Source of the DNA: Torulaspora globosa
Taxonomy: Eukaryota > Ascomycota > Saccharomycetes > Saccharomycetales > Saccharomycetaceae
Length of the DNA: 64,000 nucleotides
Assembly: GCF_014133895.1 (NCBI RefSeq)
Contig: NC_050727.1
Span: 1,178,001 to 1,242,000, forward strand
Reading direction: 5' to 3'
Part shown: positions 29,622 through 39,715 of the stretch, piece after piece
Layout: the number at the start of each line of letters is the position of its first letter
Position numbering within the stretch: position 1 is the stretch's first letter
The notes under the pieces: generated by a model
Told to the model about the DNA's origin: nothing
The model's input: the letters and a program-made list of their open reading frames with translations, nothing else
Databases searched by the model: none
Made by a program: the position numbers and the translations under genes

Positions 29622-31565
29622 CTAACGGAAATCAGTTTTACCCACACCACGTTTACCACTGAACAGATGTTTAGGCAGGGAGGCGGTAGAATGTCTGTCA
29701 GCCTCACCTTGTCTAGCCAGTCTGTTTCTTTCTCTTCTTTGCATCTTGGCAACCCTATCAGCCTTGGATCTCGCCACACCATCAGAGACACCGTCCAGCA
29801 ATCTGTCAGACTGCCTTAACTTACCACCATTTGCCGAAGGTCCAGCGTGTGATTCACTGGCTCCAAATACCACATCTGCACCAGATTCAGTGTATCTAGA
29901 CCTTTCAGCAGCGACTCTCTGCTTATCTCTTATACTGGTGACGTCATGGCCCAGCTTAGACATATGCTCCTCCATTTGGTTATAGGATTTGATTAGCTTG
30001 GAACGAGGCATGATGGCTTTGTTCTTAAGAGATTTCCTATTTCTTGCCTCAGCAATCATCCTCTTTTGTCTATCTCTGATCCAAGCGGCTTTTTGCTTTA
30101 TGTCTTCGACTTCATCCTTATCAAAACCCTCAAAAGGTATTTCGTCATCATCAGAATTGTAAAAACCTTCGGACTCCAATTTTTCTTCTTCTTCCTCCAG
30201 AGCTTGAAGCTTTGCTGCAATTTCGGGATCCAAGAAATCATAGACATTTTTACCATTTAGGACCTCAGGCATAACATCATTCTTCCACTCATCATCTTCC
30301 AACAGGTAAGAGTCCTTTAAGTTGACGTTGTATACACCAGCACCACCATTCTCTGCCTCAATATCCCTAGCTAGCATTCTTCTCTCTGGGTCCTCTGCGT
30401 CGTACTTCTTCAGATTCTTGAAGGATTCAGGGATGTATGCGGGCCTCTCCATGTCGTCTCTCGCTTGCGGCGTGGCGACGTGGATCTTATTGAGAACGTT
30501 GTTAACTCTAGCTTGCGACTTCAGTTTATTCTCCACTCTCGAGGCAAGCAATTTCTCACACGCCTTGTTTCTAACTTCCATAACGTTTTCCTCCAGCTGG
30601 CAGGAGGCAGTCATGATCTCAACCCCGCTCTGTTCTTTGACAGTTTGCAACAACTGAGCACGCTCCTCGTCCAAATCTTCAGGGCCTATGATATCTGTCT
30701 TGTTGATGACAACCATGACTGACTTGTTGGCAAACAGAGGTTTGATAGAGTGGAAAAGCTTGACCTGGGCTTCGACCGTGAAACCACACTGCTCCGAAAG
30801 ATCCATGAAGTACAAAACACAAGACCGTAAATGAGCAATCGCGTAAATAGACTGCATTTCGATATTGTTCATCTCCTCTGTGGGTCTATCCAGGATACCA
30901 GGCGTATCAATCGCCTGGAAACGAAGGTACTTGTAGTCGAAATGGCCAACATACAACGATTTGGTGGTGAACGCATAAGGTTGCACTTCCACGTCTGCCT
31001 TGGTAATACATCTCAAGAACGACGATTTACCAACGTTAGGATAACCGCAGATCAGCAAAGTTCTCGTGTTGGGATCGATCGAAGGCAATCTGCCCAGATG
31101 CTGACGAACCTGTTCCAGATACGCCAACGGATCTTTCAATTTCTTCACAATAGTAGCCATTCTACCCAACGCAGCTCTTTTCAACTGTTTACATTGAAAC
31201 AACGATTGACCAAACTTCAGCAATCTGTTGTAATCCCTCGAGACCTGTTCCACAAGCGATTTGGCACGCGAAACCGCTGCTAGCGAGATCTTATAGTGAT
31301 TTTTTTCATACAAAGTATCCATCAAATCTCTGTGAAATGGATGCACGTCATTGATATTTGGAAAACCTTTCAAAATCTCTTCAAATTTCTCCTCAAAGCC
31401 CTCAGCAGTGTACTTCACCTTACGCATGTAGAAAGCCCTAATTCTGGTGATCTTGAAACCAGGTCTGATGACCGTCGGAGTCTTTCTTTGAGTTCTATTT
31501 AGGACAATATCCAGAAGATCATTGGTAGTTGGAATCGTAGGGATGTCTTTCCACGTCAGCTGCAT
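29622..31565 (-). CDS. NOG1: Nucleolar GTPase Nog1 (60S biogenesis)
   Basis: 647 aa, identical in length to S. cerevisiae Nog1. The GTPase domain has P-loop GYPNVGKS at residues 174-181, the G3-region block DTPGILDRPTEEMNNIE and G4 NKTD. Start MQLTWKDIPTIP and a basic C-terminal tail rich in Arg and Lys match the family. Nog1 joins pre-60S particles in the nucleolus, inserts its tail into the peptide exit tunnel and leaves late in maturation. It diverges from SEC62; PAC and RRPE motifs in the shared promoter fit its place in the ribosome-biogenesis regulon. Confidence 0.98.
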   Translation of the reverse strand: MQLTWKDIPTIPTTNDLLDIVLNRTQRKTPTVIRPGFKITRIRAFYMRKVKYTAEGFEEKFEEILKGFPNINDVHPFHRDLMDTLYEKNHYKISLAAVSRAKSLVEQVSRDYNRLLKFGQSLFQCKQLKRAALGRMATIVKKLKDPLAYLEQVRQHLGRLPSIDPNTRTLLICGYPNVGKSSFLRCITKADVEVQPYAFTTKSLYVGHFDYKYLRFQAIDTPGILDRPTEEMNNIEMQSIYAIAHLRSCVLYFMDLSEQCGFTVEAQVKLFHSIKPLFANKSVMVVINKTDIIGPEDLDEERAQLLQTVKEQSGVEIMTASCQLEENVMEVRNKACEKLLASRVENKLKSQARVNNVLNKIHVATPQARDDMERPAYIPESFKNLKKYDAEDPERRMLARDIEAENGGAGVYNVNLKDSYLLEDDEWKNDVMPEVLNGKNVYDFLDPEIAAKLQALEEEEEKLESEGFYNSDDDEIPFEGFDKDEVEDIKQKAAWIRDRQKRMIAEARNRKSLKNKAIMPRSKLIKSYNQMEEHMSKLGHDVTSIRDKQRVAAERSRYTESGADVVFGASESHAGPSANGGKLRQSDRLLDGVSDGVARSKADRVAKMQRRERNRLARQGEADRHSTASLPKHLFSGKRGVGKTDFR

Positions 31566-31662
31566 CTTATCCTTATTATATACTCAACGCCAGCAAACCG
31601 GACCAATATCAAGAGCAAACCTACTACTTGGCAGCTTCAAATAGATGTTTTAATTAAGAAAT

Positions 31663-31696
31663 GCGATGAGATGAGATGAGATGAACAAATTTTTCA
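31663..31696 (+). promoter_or_regulatory. PAC (GCGATGAGATGAG) plus RRPE motif in the NOG1 promoter
   Basis: GCGATGAGATGAG at 31663-31675 is a full match to the PAC consensus, followed by further GATGA units. ACAAATTTTTCA (31685-31696) is the RRPE element TGAAAAATTT on the minus strand. Both lie roughly 100-130 bp from the NOG1 ATG, the classic pair for Sfp1/Dot6/Tod6/Stb3-controlled ribosome-biogenesis genes. Confidence 0.8.
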
Positions 31697-31832
31697 CTTC
31701 TAGATCCAGATATCACATTAAACGAACAAGCTTCTCGCAATCAAAGTTAACCTTAACAGCTAACAAGCTCAATGAGACCACCAAGACACAGTGAGAAGAG
31801 GGCATTGAAATACGTTTGAGAGCTTGGGAAGC

Positions 31833-32624
31833 ATGGTAGAAGGCGGGAATGCAGGCGGAGATATCTCGGCGATAGCCAAGCTGCTGCGTCATCATCGGGA
31901 ACTGAAGCAGAGAAAGGGACTGTTCCAGTCGAGACAGGTTGATTTCTTCCGCTACAAGAGATTCGTGAGAGCTTTGAAGTCTAGCGAGTACGCAAAGAAG
32001 TCGCAGGCACAACCTGAGCTGTATCCGCCGGTTGGAACCGCTGAAGACGACGAAGCGGGGGCCCGTGACGTGTTCATCTCTTTGATCAGAGCTCAGCTGG
32101 TGGTCCCTTGCGTTAAATTGCACAGCGCCGAGTGCAAGGAGCACGGGTTGAAGCCAAGCAAGGACTTTCCTACACTTATCCTCTCAAACAAGGCAGTTTT
32201 GCAGCCAGATGAGTACTACGTCTGGAACTACAATCCGAAGACTCTCACAGACTATCTGATCGTCGTTGGCGTGATAGCGGCCATACTTGCCCTGGTGAGC
32301 TATCCGCTGTGGCCAGCGCTCATGAGGCGCGCGAGTTATTATGTCTCTCTGGGCGCATTAGGTCTGCTCGGGCTATTTTTCATCTTGGCAATCGTCAGGC
32401 TGGTGATCTACCTATTCAGTTTGCCCTTCACGAAAAGCAAGGGCGGGTTCTGGATATTCCCAAACCTGTTTGAGGACTGTGGTGTCGTGGAGAGCTTCAA
32501 GCCCTTGTATGGCTACGGTGAGAAAGAATGTTACAGTTATCTGAAGAAAATGAAGAGGAACAAGAGAAAACTTGCTAAGAACAAGCAGATAGACGAAGCA
32601 GAGGATAAAGGATTGCAGCACTAG
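31833..32624 (+). CDS. SEC62: ER translocon subunit Sec62
   Basis: 263 aa from the first ATG at 31833. The cytosolic N-terminus holds [20 protein letters not shown] and [20 protein letters not shown]. Two membrane helices follow (about residues 143-163 and 168-196), then the conserved luminal-side block [20 protein letters not shown] and a Lys-rich tail. Sec62 works with Sec63, Sec66 and Sec72 to pass proteins after translation through Sec61. SEC66 is about 23 kb away in this window, although the two lie on different chromosomes in S. cerevisiae. Confidence 0.97.
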   Translation: MVEGGNAGGDISAIAKLLRHHRELKQRKGLFQSRQVDFFRYKRFVRALKSSEYAKKSQAQPELYPPVGTAEDDEAGARDVFISLIRAQLVVPCVKLHSAECKEHGLKPSKDFPTLILSNKAVLQPDEYYVWNYNPKTLTDYLIVVGVIAAILALVSYPLWPALMRRASYYVSLGALGLLGLFFILAIVRLVIYLFSLPFTKSKGGFWIFPNLFEDCGVVESFKPLYGYGEKECYSYLKKMKRNKRKLAKNKQIDEAEDKGLQH

Positions 32625-32829
32625 GAAACAGGACCGAAATAAGCGGTCAGAATGCTTCAACATGGTCTATTTAGAGGCTATATAATGTATCTTCATAGGT
32701 CCGTTCTAAGTGATAAAATAGAAGATATACCGATCTGCCAAGATGATCCATCTGGAGTAGCAGTCCCAATGCTCCTTGCTTAAGGAGGATCTGGCAACTG
32801 TTTATCGCTGTGGTTCAAGTGGGACCTTC

Positions 32830-35382
32830 ATGTCACAGAAACATTTCAATACTAATGGCAATTCGCATAACGTGAAGGATTCTCCTGGCAGGCGGAAAGA
32901 AGATGACGAGAAAACGGTAGTGCCTGGCAGAGTTGCTTATTCCAGAGCTCACGGGTCATTCATTGTTGATGAAGCTTCTCTATACGATGATGAAGACGAT
33001 GCTTCAACGGTGGTTTCCGGAAATGTTCATTCATTGAAGGTGCAGGGTTCAACGACGGCATCGCACAAACGGTCGCTGTCGAATGAGAAGTTACTCTCCA
33101 CGCAGTTGAGCCAAATGAGCTATAATAACAACCGAGTAAGCCTGGACAGAGCAATATTACAAGTTCAGGAGTTGTTACAAGAGATCGCTGTCGAAAACGA
33201 AGCTCGCCCTATACATCTTCCCAATAGTAAAGTGGACAGCGGAAGGCAACTGCATGTATTAAAGCTTGAGATCAAGATAGATGGCAATTATTCTGATCGT
33301 AGTGGCATTCAGTTGGATAAGGAAGCGTCTGCAAAGTTATTCAGCTCGCAGATACGGTTGTCGTTGAAACATCTGGCCTCTTTGCAAAAAAGAGTGGACG
33401 ATGTATCTTCCAAGGTCTTCATAACAGGTGATGTGAATACCGGGAAGTCGAACTTTTGCAACTCTCTGCTTAGACGGAGGGTATTACCGGAGGACCAACT
33501 ACCATGTACCAACGTTTTTTGCGAAATACTCGAGGCACGGGACAACAATAACATCGAAGAAGTGCATGCTCTCACCATTGAGAAGGCGAAGTCAGTAAAA
33601 AATGCCATCGACACGTATAACATACGAGACAAATCTACCTATGAAATACATCCATTGACAGATATGCCGGATCTCGTGCAGAGAAGTGACAAGTACGTTC
33701 TGTTAAAGGTTTATATTAAAGACGACAAACGTCCTCCAGAAACAAGCCTGCTAAGGAACGGGACAGTCGATATTTCACTGATAGACTCGCCAGGGTTAAA
33801 CATGGATTCTGTACAAACCGCGGAGGTCATGTCAAGACAAGAGGAAATCGATTTAGTCATATTTGTTGTCAATGCTGAAAACCAGTTGACCTTGTCAGCT
33901 AAAGATTTTATTGCTTTGGCTTCACGAGAGAAGAAATTTATGTTCTTTGTCGTTAAGAAATTTGATAGAATCAGGGATAAGCAGCGCTGCAAAGATTTAG
34001 TCTTGAAACAAATAAGGGAGCTGTCGCCCGAGACACACAAGAGTTCGTCTCAATTCATTCACTTTTTGAGCAATAATAGTGGCGCTGATCCTTTCGGGGA
34101 TCCCCCGAGCGATTCTGACGACGAATATGAGGGGAACCCAGATTTCGATCACTTGGAAAACTCTTTAAGAAATTTCGTTTTGAAGAAGCGGTCCACATCC
34201 AAGTTGCTTCCAGCTAAAACCTACTTGTGCAAACTTCTAAGCGACGTAGGAGAAATCTCGCGCTTCAATATGGAAATTTACCAGAAAGAAGACGAAAAGC
34301 TGAACGAAGAGCTAAATGAGTTGAAGCCAGAGGTAGACAAAGTCAAAGCTCATTGTAACGAACTATCGGAGACAGTCGATAAAATGTGTGAAGAGACAGT
34401 TTCCGCGACATACGAATTCGCGAAATCCAAGATCCAAAGCTCTCTGGAGATTCCATTGAACGAGTTCCCCAGATATCAAGGCCTTTCTCAAATACACAAT
34501 TTCATCTTTACAACAGAGCAGTTCATCAAGGATCAAGTGACGGATGCAATTGCTGCTAGCGAAACTTCCGCAAAAGGCGTCACCGAAAGTAGCGTCAATG
34601 AGATAAATAAGCTCGGCAGGGAAAGTCTTGGAGAAAACTTCATGCATAACCGCGTTTTCCGAAGCAATCTGATGTTCACCAACAGACGACACCACTTTGT
34701 GAAGAAACTTTCCGTTCCACTCTCGATTAAGGATTTCTTTGCCCCCTCGTGGACCGGCTTTATTGATTACCTAAGCTGGGGTCTCATATCTCCCTCAATG
34801 GCTGATTCACGTTACTCCGAAACAGAGACCAACAGCTCGAACAGTGTGACAGCCGTCCTCGGTCTCGGTAACTACTCCATTGCCCAATACTGGACAAAGC
34901 CGTCCTTAATTTTCACGTCAAAGGTGCCGACGCTCGCTGTATACTCGTTCGGCAGTGTCAAGATCCTGAGAAATGTTGTGCTGCAGGGATTCCAGTTCTT
35001 CTCCTGGAATACCATCAGACGTGTCTCAGGCTCTCTACTAGTGTTAGGCGGTCTACTATGTGCAGCTTACTTGATTCACGACCTTCCTCGCGCATTGCCC
35101 CAGAGTCTCTCTGCAAAATACAAGACCACGTTGCAACAGAAGGAATACGCACACGCTAATGCCGACCGAATCGCAAGAGAGGTCCGTGAGGTGATGAAGA
35201 TCCCGATTCGAGAGATTGTCAAATCCTGCGAGCTCGCCATCGACAAGAAGCAGGCCGTCAAGAAAGACCTCGAGAAGAAACTGGCAAACAATGCCCTTTC
35301 TACAAAGTTCTTTGCCCAGCTGCTGGAGCGTGCAAGCACTCAGCGCCAAGTGGTCGAGCGCATCAACCTCGAAGTCGATTGA
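32830..35382 (+). CDS. FZO1: Mitofusin Fzo1, outer-membrane fusion GTPase
   Basis: 850 aa from the ATG at 32830 (S. cerevisiae 855). The P-loop GDVNTGKS is at residues 200-207, G3 is DSPGL, and VVKKFDRI sits near the G4 position. Coiled-coil segments flank two C-terminal membrane helices around residues 690-750 (one is GSLLVLGGLLCAAYLIHDLP), with both ends cytosolic. Fzo1 tethers and fuses mitochondrial outer membranes with Ugo1 and Mgm1. In S. cerevisiae it is YBR179C, beside DTR1; here the YPL genes NOG1 and SEC62 lie between them, as expected before duplication. Confidence 0.96.
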   Translation: MSQKHFNTNGNSHNVKDSPGRRKEDDEKTVVPGRVAYSRAHGSFIVDEASLYDDEDDASTVVSGNVHSLKVQGSTTASHKRSLSNEKLLSTQLSQMSYNNNRVSLDRAILQVQELLQEIAVENEARPIHLPNSKVDSGRQLHVLKLEIKIDGNYSDRSGIQLDKEASAKLFSSQIRLSLKHLASLQKRVDDVSSKVFITGDVNTGKSNFCNSLLRRRVLPEDQLPCTNVFCEILEARDNNNIEEVHALTIEKAKSVKNAIDTYNIRDKSTYEIHPLTDMPDLVQRSDKYVLLKVYIKDDKRPPETSLLRNGTVDISLIDSPGLNMDSVQTAEVMSRQEEIDLVIFVVNAENQLTLSAKDFIALASREKKFMFFVVKKFDRIRDKQRCKDLVLKQIRELSPETHKSSSQFIHFLSNNSGADPFGDPPSDSDDEYEGNPDFDHLENSLRNFVLKKRSTSKLLPAKTYLCKLLSDVGEISRFNMEIYQKEDEKLNEELNELKPEVDKVKAHCNELSETVDKMCEETVSATYEFAKSKIQSSLEIPLNEFPRYQGLSQIHNFIFTTEQFIKDQVTDAIAASETSAKGVTESSVNEINKLGRESLGENFMHNRVFRSNLMFTNRRHHFVKKLSVPLSIKDFFAPSWTGFIDYLSWGLISPSMADSRYSETETNSSNSVTAVLGLGNYSIAQYWTKPSLIFTSKVPTLAVYSFGSVKILRNVVLQGFQFFSWNTIRRVSGSLLVLGGLLCAAYLIHDLPRALPQSLSAKYKTTLQQKEYAHANADRIAREVREVMKIPIREIVKSCELAIDKKQAVKKDLEKKLANNALSTKFFAQLLERASTQRQVVERINLEVD

Positions 35383-35575
35383 TGCAGCCCTACAAGCCAA
35401 TCGATTCCTCTTGTATATAAATTGTCGGAACCATCAGTTTTTCGGGCTTAAGCTACATCCGAAGGACAAACGAGCTCGAGAAGAAAGCGAATATAAAATG
35501 CTTACGAATATGATGCTTGGAAACGCTACATGAGTCATGATTGCAGCCACTAACGATCCAGTTTTTGACAGCTAG

Positions 35576-36937
35576 ATGCCAGTATCAACATTGCCAGTAA
35601 TTAACCCATTCAACTGGGGTTTCAATGGAACAGTTAAACATGTCGTCGGAAAGAATGGAACTGTACAACTGTATTTGAAGGACGAGAAGGAAAGAACGGA
35701 TTTGGAACATTTTGTTTCCCAAAATATTCCTGAATTGAAAGATGGGGCTCAATTTAGATTGAACCCGCTGCTATTCACAGGTATTTTGCAGACCGTTTAT
35801 CTGGGAGTCGCGGATTTCTCACAAAAGTTCAGAGTGTTCTATGGAAGGGAGATTGTCAAGTACTCAGATGGAGGTGTTTCAACGGCTGATTGGGTGATGA
35901 ACTCGTGGAAGAATCAGTATCATTTCGACGAGAAGACCGGCCGCTTTGATAGAGAAAAATTCGATAAGGATGAGGAAGAAACGCACTTTGATAACTGGCC
36001 CCGTTTACACCCTCGTACGAGGTACATGAGACAAGCAGAAATCGAGCAGGTACATAGTGACGATAGACCCTTGATTGTTGTTCTCCATGGTTTGGCAGGT
36101 GGCTCCCATGAACCAGTGATAAGATCGCTTACAGACAACTTGTCCCGTATGGGCAATGGCAGATTTCAGGTTGTGGTTTTGAATGCCCGTGGTTGTGCCC
36201 GCTCGAAGATTACCACACGTTCATTATTCACGGCACTTAACACTGGCGATATCGAAGAGTTCTTAAATGCTAATAAGAAAAGGCATCCCAACAGGAAGAT
36301 ATATGCCGTAGGATTTTCATTTGGAGCATGTATGCTTGCAAACTATTTGGGCAGGCTGGGGGAGAACACGCCTTTGTCAGCTGCCGTGACTCTATGCAAC
36401 CCATGGGATATGGTCTTGTCGACATACAAGATGAGGGATGATTGGTGGTCAAGGAGGCTTTTCACGAAAAGTATGGTTCATTTTTTGACAAGAATGATCA
36501 AAGTAAACATGGGCGAACTCGAAGTACCGGATGGGTCAAAACCTGATCACAAACCTAGTGTTGAAAACCCTTCTTATTATACATGTACGCGTTCGAACTT
36601 GGAGAAAGCAAAGCACTTTGATTCGGTCATTGAATTTGATAATCTCTACACTGCACCGTGTCTTGGATTTGCCAGCGCTCTCGATTATTACAAGGAAGCT
36701 TCACCGGTTAACAGATTGCCCAACATTAAAATTCCTACACTGATAATAAACTCAAGCGATGACCCTGTTGTCGGATCGGAAGCGATATCACATGAGCAAG
36801 TTTCGGCAAATCCAAATGTCTTGCTGTGCGAGACTGATCTCGGTGGCCATTTGGCTTATTTGGATTGCGAAAACGAGCCATGGGTGACAAAACAGATTGC
36901 TGCGTTCTTCTACAAATTCGACGAACTTGTTCGCTGA
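35576..36937 (+). CDS. EHT1: Medium-chain ester synthase/esterase, EEB1/EHT1 family
   Basis: 453 aa (S. cerevisiae Eht1 451, Eeb1 456). An alpha/beta hydrolase with LHGLAGGS as oxyanion region, nucleophile S248 in GFSFG (246-250), acidic residue at D395 or D396 in NSSDDPVVG, and H425 in GGHLAYL. The family makes and breaks ethyl esters of medium-chain fatty acids, a source of fruity aroma, with Eht1 in lipid droplets. S. cerevisiae has EEB1 (YPL095C) and EHT1 (YBR177C); this single gene is the counterpart of both and the symbol is only one of two. It converges on PNG1 (59 bp). Confidence 0.93.
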   Translation: MPVSTLPVINPFNWGFNGTVKHVVGKNGTVQLYLKDEKERTDLEHFVSQNIPELKDGAQFRLNPLLFTGILQTVYLGVADFSQKFRVFYGREIVKYSDGGVSTADWVMNSWKNQYHFDEKTGRFDREKFDKDEEETHFDNWPRLHPRTRYMRQAEIEQVHSDDRPLIVVLHGLAGGSHEPVIRSLTDNLSRMGNGRFQVVVLNARGCARSKITTRSLFTALNTGDIEEFLNANKKRHPNRKIYAVGFSFGACMLANYLGRLGENTPLSAAVTLCNPWDMVLSTYKMRDDWWSRRLFTKSMVHFLTRMIKVNMGELEVPDGSKPDHKPSVENPSYYTCTRSNLEKAKHFDSVIEFDNLYTAPCLGFASALDYYKEASPVNRLPNIKIPTLIINSSDDPVVGSEAISHEQVSANPNVLLCETDLGGHLAYLDCENEPWVTKQIAAFFYKFDELVR

Positions 36938-36996
36938 CTATAACTGTCATTTTCAAATATCGAAGAACTTTATACGTGAATACACAGTAAATAAGT

Positions 36997-38040
36997 TCAT
37001 TCATATCGTTTACCATCCTCTCCTCTCTGCGCCTTCCATGCTGCAGACCCACTCTGCCTACCAGGACCCTCTTGAGTTTTTGCTGGCTGTCTCTGCGTCT
37101 TGTTGGGATACCACTCTAGTTGTTCCAATTGATCTCTGTTTGCCAACTGATAAATAGTCTCATCATCAAGCCTAGATCTCAGCTTTTTCGTGAGGAAAGA
37201 GCACATGAACTGAAGGTCATCTTCACTGATCTGATTCCTCGGTAGTGCATTTTGTAGAATGTATCTCTTGCTGACGTCAATCACAGTGTCATGGGAAAAG
37301 GCTATGCAATAGCTCATGCTTTTGTTCCAGTTCTTGGAATAGATGTACGGCTGGTCAAAAGATTGCTCACATGAGTCTACGTGAACCCATCGCCTCAGAT
37401 GCTGCGAGTAATATTCACACCACACATGATCCTCCTGGTTCTGCACATAGCGGGCCTCCAGGCCAAAGGATTTCAATATAAGCGTAAACAGGTTGCACCA
37501 TTCGCCACAGCGACCCTTGCGGAAATCGAGTAGCTTGATGGGATCGTTGTAACGCGGGAACCGAGTGACCGTGCCGCACCGATTGCATTTATATTGTTCC
37601 ACGACCCAGCACTCGAACTGGGCTTCTTCAGAGTTCGGCCTGGTGCCACCCATGGACGTCTGATCGTTTTCTCCGCATTTATCACAACTGGGGCTGTTAA
37701 CCCACTCGAAGAACTCTTGCTTGAAGTATCTCAGTAACTCCTTGACTAGGTTATCAGCATATTGCTCTTCGGATTCTCTAGGCATGGCATCGACATTGGC
37801 ATAAATCAGGTCGAGATTAAGCGTCTCGAGCACTACTGAGTGCCACGCTGCATTTTCGTAAATGACACACAGTCTATTAGCTGAGTTTTGCAATTCCCTG
37901 GCGTAAGGGCACGACTGCAGCAGTCTCGCGTATCGCTGATCATCTGAAGCTTGTCTGAATTTGCCCACAATTAGCTCCTTGTAGCGTTTAAGAAACATCT
38001 TGGCCACTTTCTCATATACCGATCCTGAGGTGTCATTCAT
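36997..38040 (-). CDS. PNG1: Peptide N-glycanase Png1
   Basis: 347 aa from the ATG at 38040 (S. cerevisiae 363). A transglutaminase-like fold with catalytic C182 in KGRCGEWCNLF, then EDHVWCEYY and WVHVDSCEQSFDQPYIY for the His and Asp. Two CxxC pairs (CDKCG and CNRCG) form the zinc site. Png1 removes N-glycans from misfolded glycoproteins in the cytosol and binds Rad23 for delivery to the proteasome. The end SGSAAWKAQRGEDGK is nearly the same as in S. cerevisiae. Confidence 0.97.
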   Translation of the reverse strand: MNDTSGSVYEKVAKMFLKRYKELIVGKFRQASDDQRYARLLQSCPYARELQNSANRLCVIYENAAWHSVVLETLNLDLIYANVDAMPRESEEQYADNLVKELLRYFKQEFFEWVNSPSCDKCGENDQTSMGGTRPNSEEAQFECWVVEQYKCNRCGTVTRFPRYNDPIKLLDFRKGRCGEWCNLFTLILKSFGLEARYVQNQEDHVWCEYYSQHLRRWVHVDSCEQSFDQPYIYSKNWNKSMSYCIAFSHDTVIDVSKRYILQNALPRNQISEDDLQFMCSFLTKKLRSRLDDETIYQLANRDQLEQLEWYPNKTQRQPAKTQEGPGRQSGSAAWKAQRGEDGKRYE

Positions 38041-38192
38041 ACCTTTACAGAATCCTCCCAACTTGCAACACAGCAACCGACAAACTCAACCTGGCTCTCA
38101 GCTGGATGCCAGACGGAAAGCAGCTCGAGGATCAGTATTTGAGCCCTCTTCTTCCCGTTGTCGTCTGCCAACGATGGTGTGGCAAGAAATAG

Positions 38193-39020
38193 ATGAAGTC
38201 AATCACACTTGATAAGATCAACTGTACAGCGAAACATGGAAAAGCATTGCTAGAGAGACTGTGTGACCATCCTGAGATGTTAGGAGTGCTTGACGAACAG
38301 AGAGGCGAAAACAAGGACGACAGCAGCCTTCGACAGGCTGATTTCAGCAGCGACGATAAGCTCTTCCAAGACCCTGGCTATGAAAGCAGCATTCGAGAGG
38401 CTTTCTTCATGGACTTTCCCGCATTTGATGCTTCCCATGGTGCAGTAGAGGTCAAGAAGGATAGCCAGGTGAGCCCTGCAGCTTCGCAGGACTCATCGAA
38501 TAGCGAGCAGGCAGAATGGGATGCCAAGGAAAGGAAGAGAGCACAGAATAGAGCAGCCCAGAAGGCATTCAGGGAGAGAAGAGAGGCCAGATTAAAGGAA
38601 TTGGAAGAAAAGCTGAAGGAAAGCGAAGAGAATCGGAAGGAGCTAAGCGAAAAGATCATGATCCTCAAGGAACAGCGCCTGCAGCAGAGCTATGGATGTC
38701 ACAACGGGGGACTTTGTGACAATGCATCGCAGACCTACACATTTCCGACCCCAAAAGAGTTTTATGATGAGTTGATCTCTAAAGAGGTGCATGGAGAGTT
38801 TAAAGTGATTAAAGAGCGCTATGTCGATGACGCCGGGACAGAAATTCTACCGGTTGCAGCAGCATGGGACTACCTTCATAATCTCCTAGCACACAGGGAT
38901 TTCGATATCCAAGCTGTTATGCAAAGCCTCAAGGGCCGCGAGGTTTGCCATGGTCATGGGGCAGCGTATCCGAAGGCTGTGATAGATCAAGCGGTAGAAG
39001 CTTCCCAAGCTGATAGGTGA
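38193..39020 (+). CDS. YAP3: Yap-family bZIP transcription factor, YAP3-like
   Basis: 275 aa. The fungal Yap/Pap1-type basic region RKRAQNRAAQKAFRERREAR starts near residue 113 and leads into a leucine-zipper coil to about 160. The C-terminus matches Yap3 best, with the DDAGTEILPVAAAWDYLHNL block, DFDIQAVM and CHGHGAAYP. S. cerevisiae Yap3 is 330 aa and its role is poorly defined. There YAP3 (YHL009C) lies on chromosome VIII, whereas here the gene sits between PNG1 and ERI1, which are otherwise near neighbours. It could be the only YAP3 or an extra copy; the window cannot tell. Confidence 0.82.
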   Translation: MKSITLDKINCTAKHGKALLERLCDHPEMLGVLDEQRGENKDDSSLRQADFSSDDKLFQDPGYESSIREAFFMDFPAFDASHGAVEVKKDSQVSPAASQDSSNSEQAEWDAKERKRAQNRAAQKAFRERREARLKELEEKLKESEENRKELSEKIMILKEQRLQQSYGCHNGGLCDNASQTYTFPTPKEFYDELISKEVHGEFKVIKERYVDDAGTEILPVAAAWDYLHNLLAHRDFDIQAVMQSLKGREVCHGHGAAYPKAVIDQAVEASQADR

Positions 39021-39449
39021 AACTGTTCGGTCCGAAATCCTCGTCCCAGATTAAACCAGCCATCAATGCTATGTATTGTTCTAGATGGAAACTTGAGATT
39101 TTTGTTGTAAATCAGAAAGAGAGAAGGCTGCGACAAGATGTACAGGGGTCTTCTCTTACATGCAATTCGTCTGGTTCGGAGGAATTGCATATTTAATACT
39201 TTCAGCAGTGCAAGTTTTGATCTTGACTTCGTAGAAATGCCTATTCACTTTCAGCTCTGATCGCTAAGCTACAAGGGCTGAGAGCTGTTAATGGCCAGCT
39301 GGCATTGCAAGATTCTAGCTCGTATTATCCAATTGGAAGAGATACCTCGGCTTACTTTGACTCACATTTCACTTCATATTGGTTCATCTCATAGACCGCC
39401 CGCTTAAGCATTGTCCACCTCACCTTCACTATCTGAACATGAAGATCAT
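39021..39449 (+). promoter_or_regulatory. YAP3-like 3' flank and ERI1 upstream region
   Basis: 429 bp between two plus-strand genes. TTGACTCA near 39357 resembles a Gcn4/AP-1 half-pair (TGACTCA). No other gene or RNA is recognisable. Confidence 0.4.
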
Positions 39450-39653
39450 ATGGAACAAAGAAACGTAGCATATTGCGTCTTGGGGGGCACTTATGGGATT
39501 CTGGGTTTGATCTTAAGTAGCTTTCTCTACGCCAGGGATGACAGCACCTTACTTTACTACTGGTGCTGGCTCTTACTGTGCCCGGTGATGCTCTGGTTGT
39601 GGGTTGTGAGGGCATGGTCTGCGTTCGAAATGTTCAGGAACATCAAGAGGTGA
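39450..39653 (+). CDS. ERI1: Eri1, small subunit of the GPI-GlcNAc transferase
   Basis: 67 aa from the ATG at 39450 (S. cerevisiae 68). Two hydrophobic helices; the second block YYWCWLLLCPVMLWLWVV aligns closely with yeast Eri1 and is followed by AWSAFEMF. Eri1 belongs to the ER complex that adds GlcNAc to phosphatidylinositol, the first step of GPI-anchor synthesis, and binds active Ras2 to restrain it. Position next to MSY1 matches YPL096C-A/YPL097W. Easily missed by automatic annotation because of its size. It converges on MSY1 with 62 bp between. Confidence 0.9.
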   Translation: MEQRNVAYCVLGGTYGILGLILSSFLYARDDSTLLYYWCWLLLCPVMLWLWVVRAWSAFEMFRNIKR

Positions 39654-39715
39654 TGGAGGACGCTATTTACAGATTATTTAGTCTATATTGTGTTATATGC
39701 ATGAAGGAATGGGCA

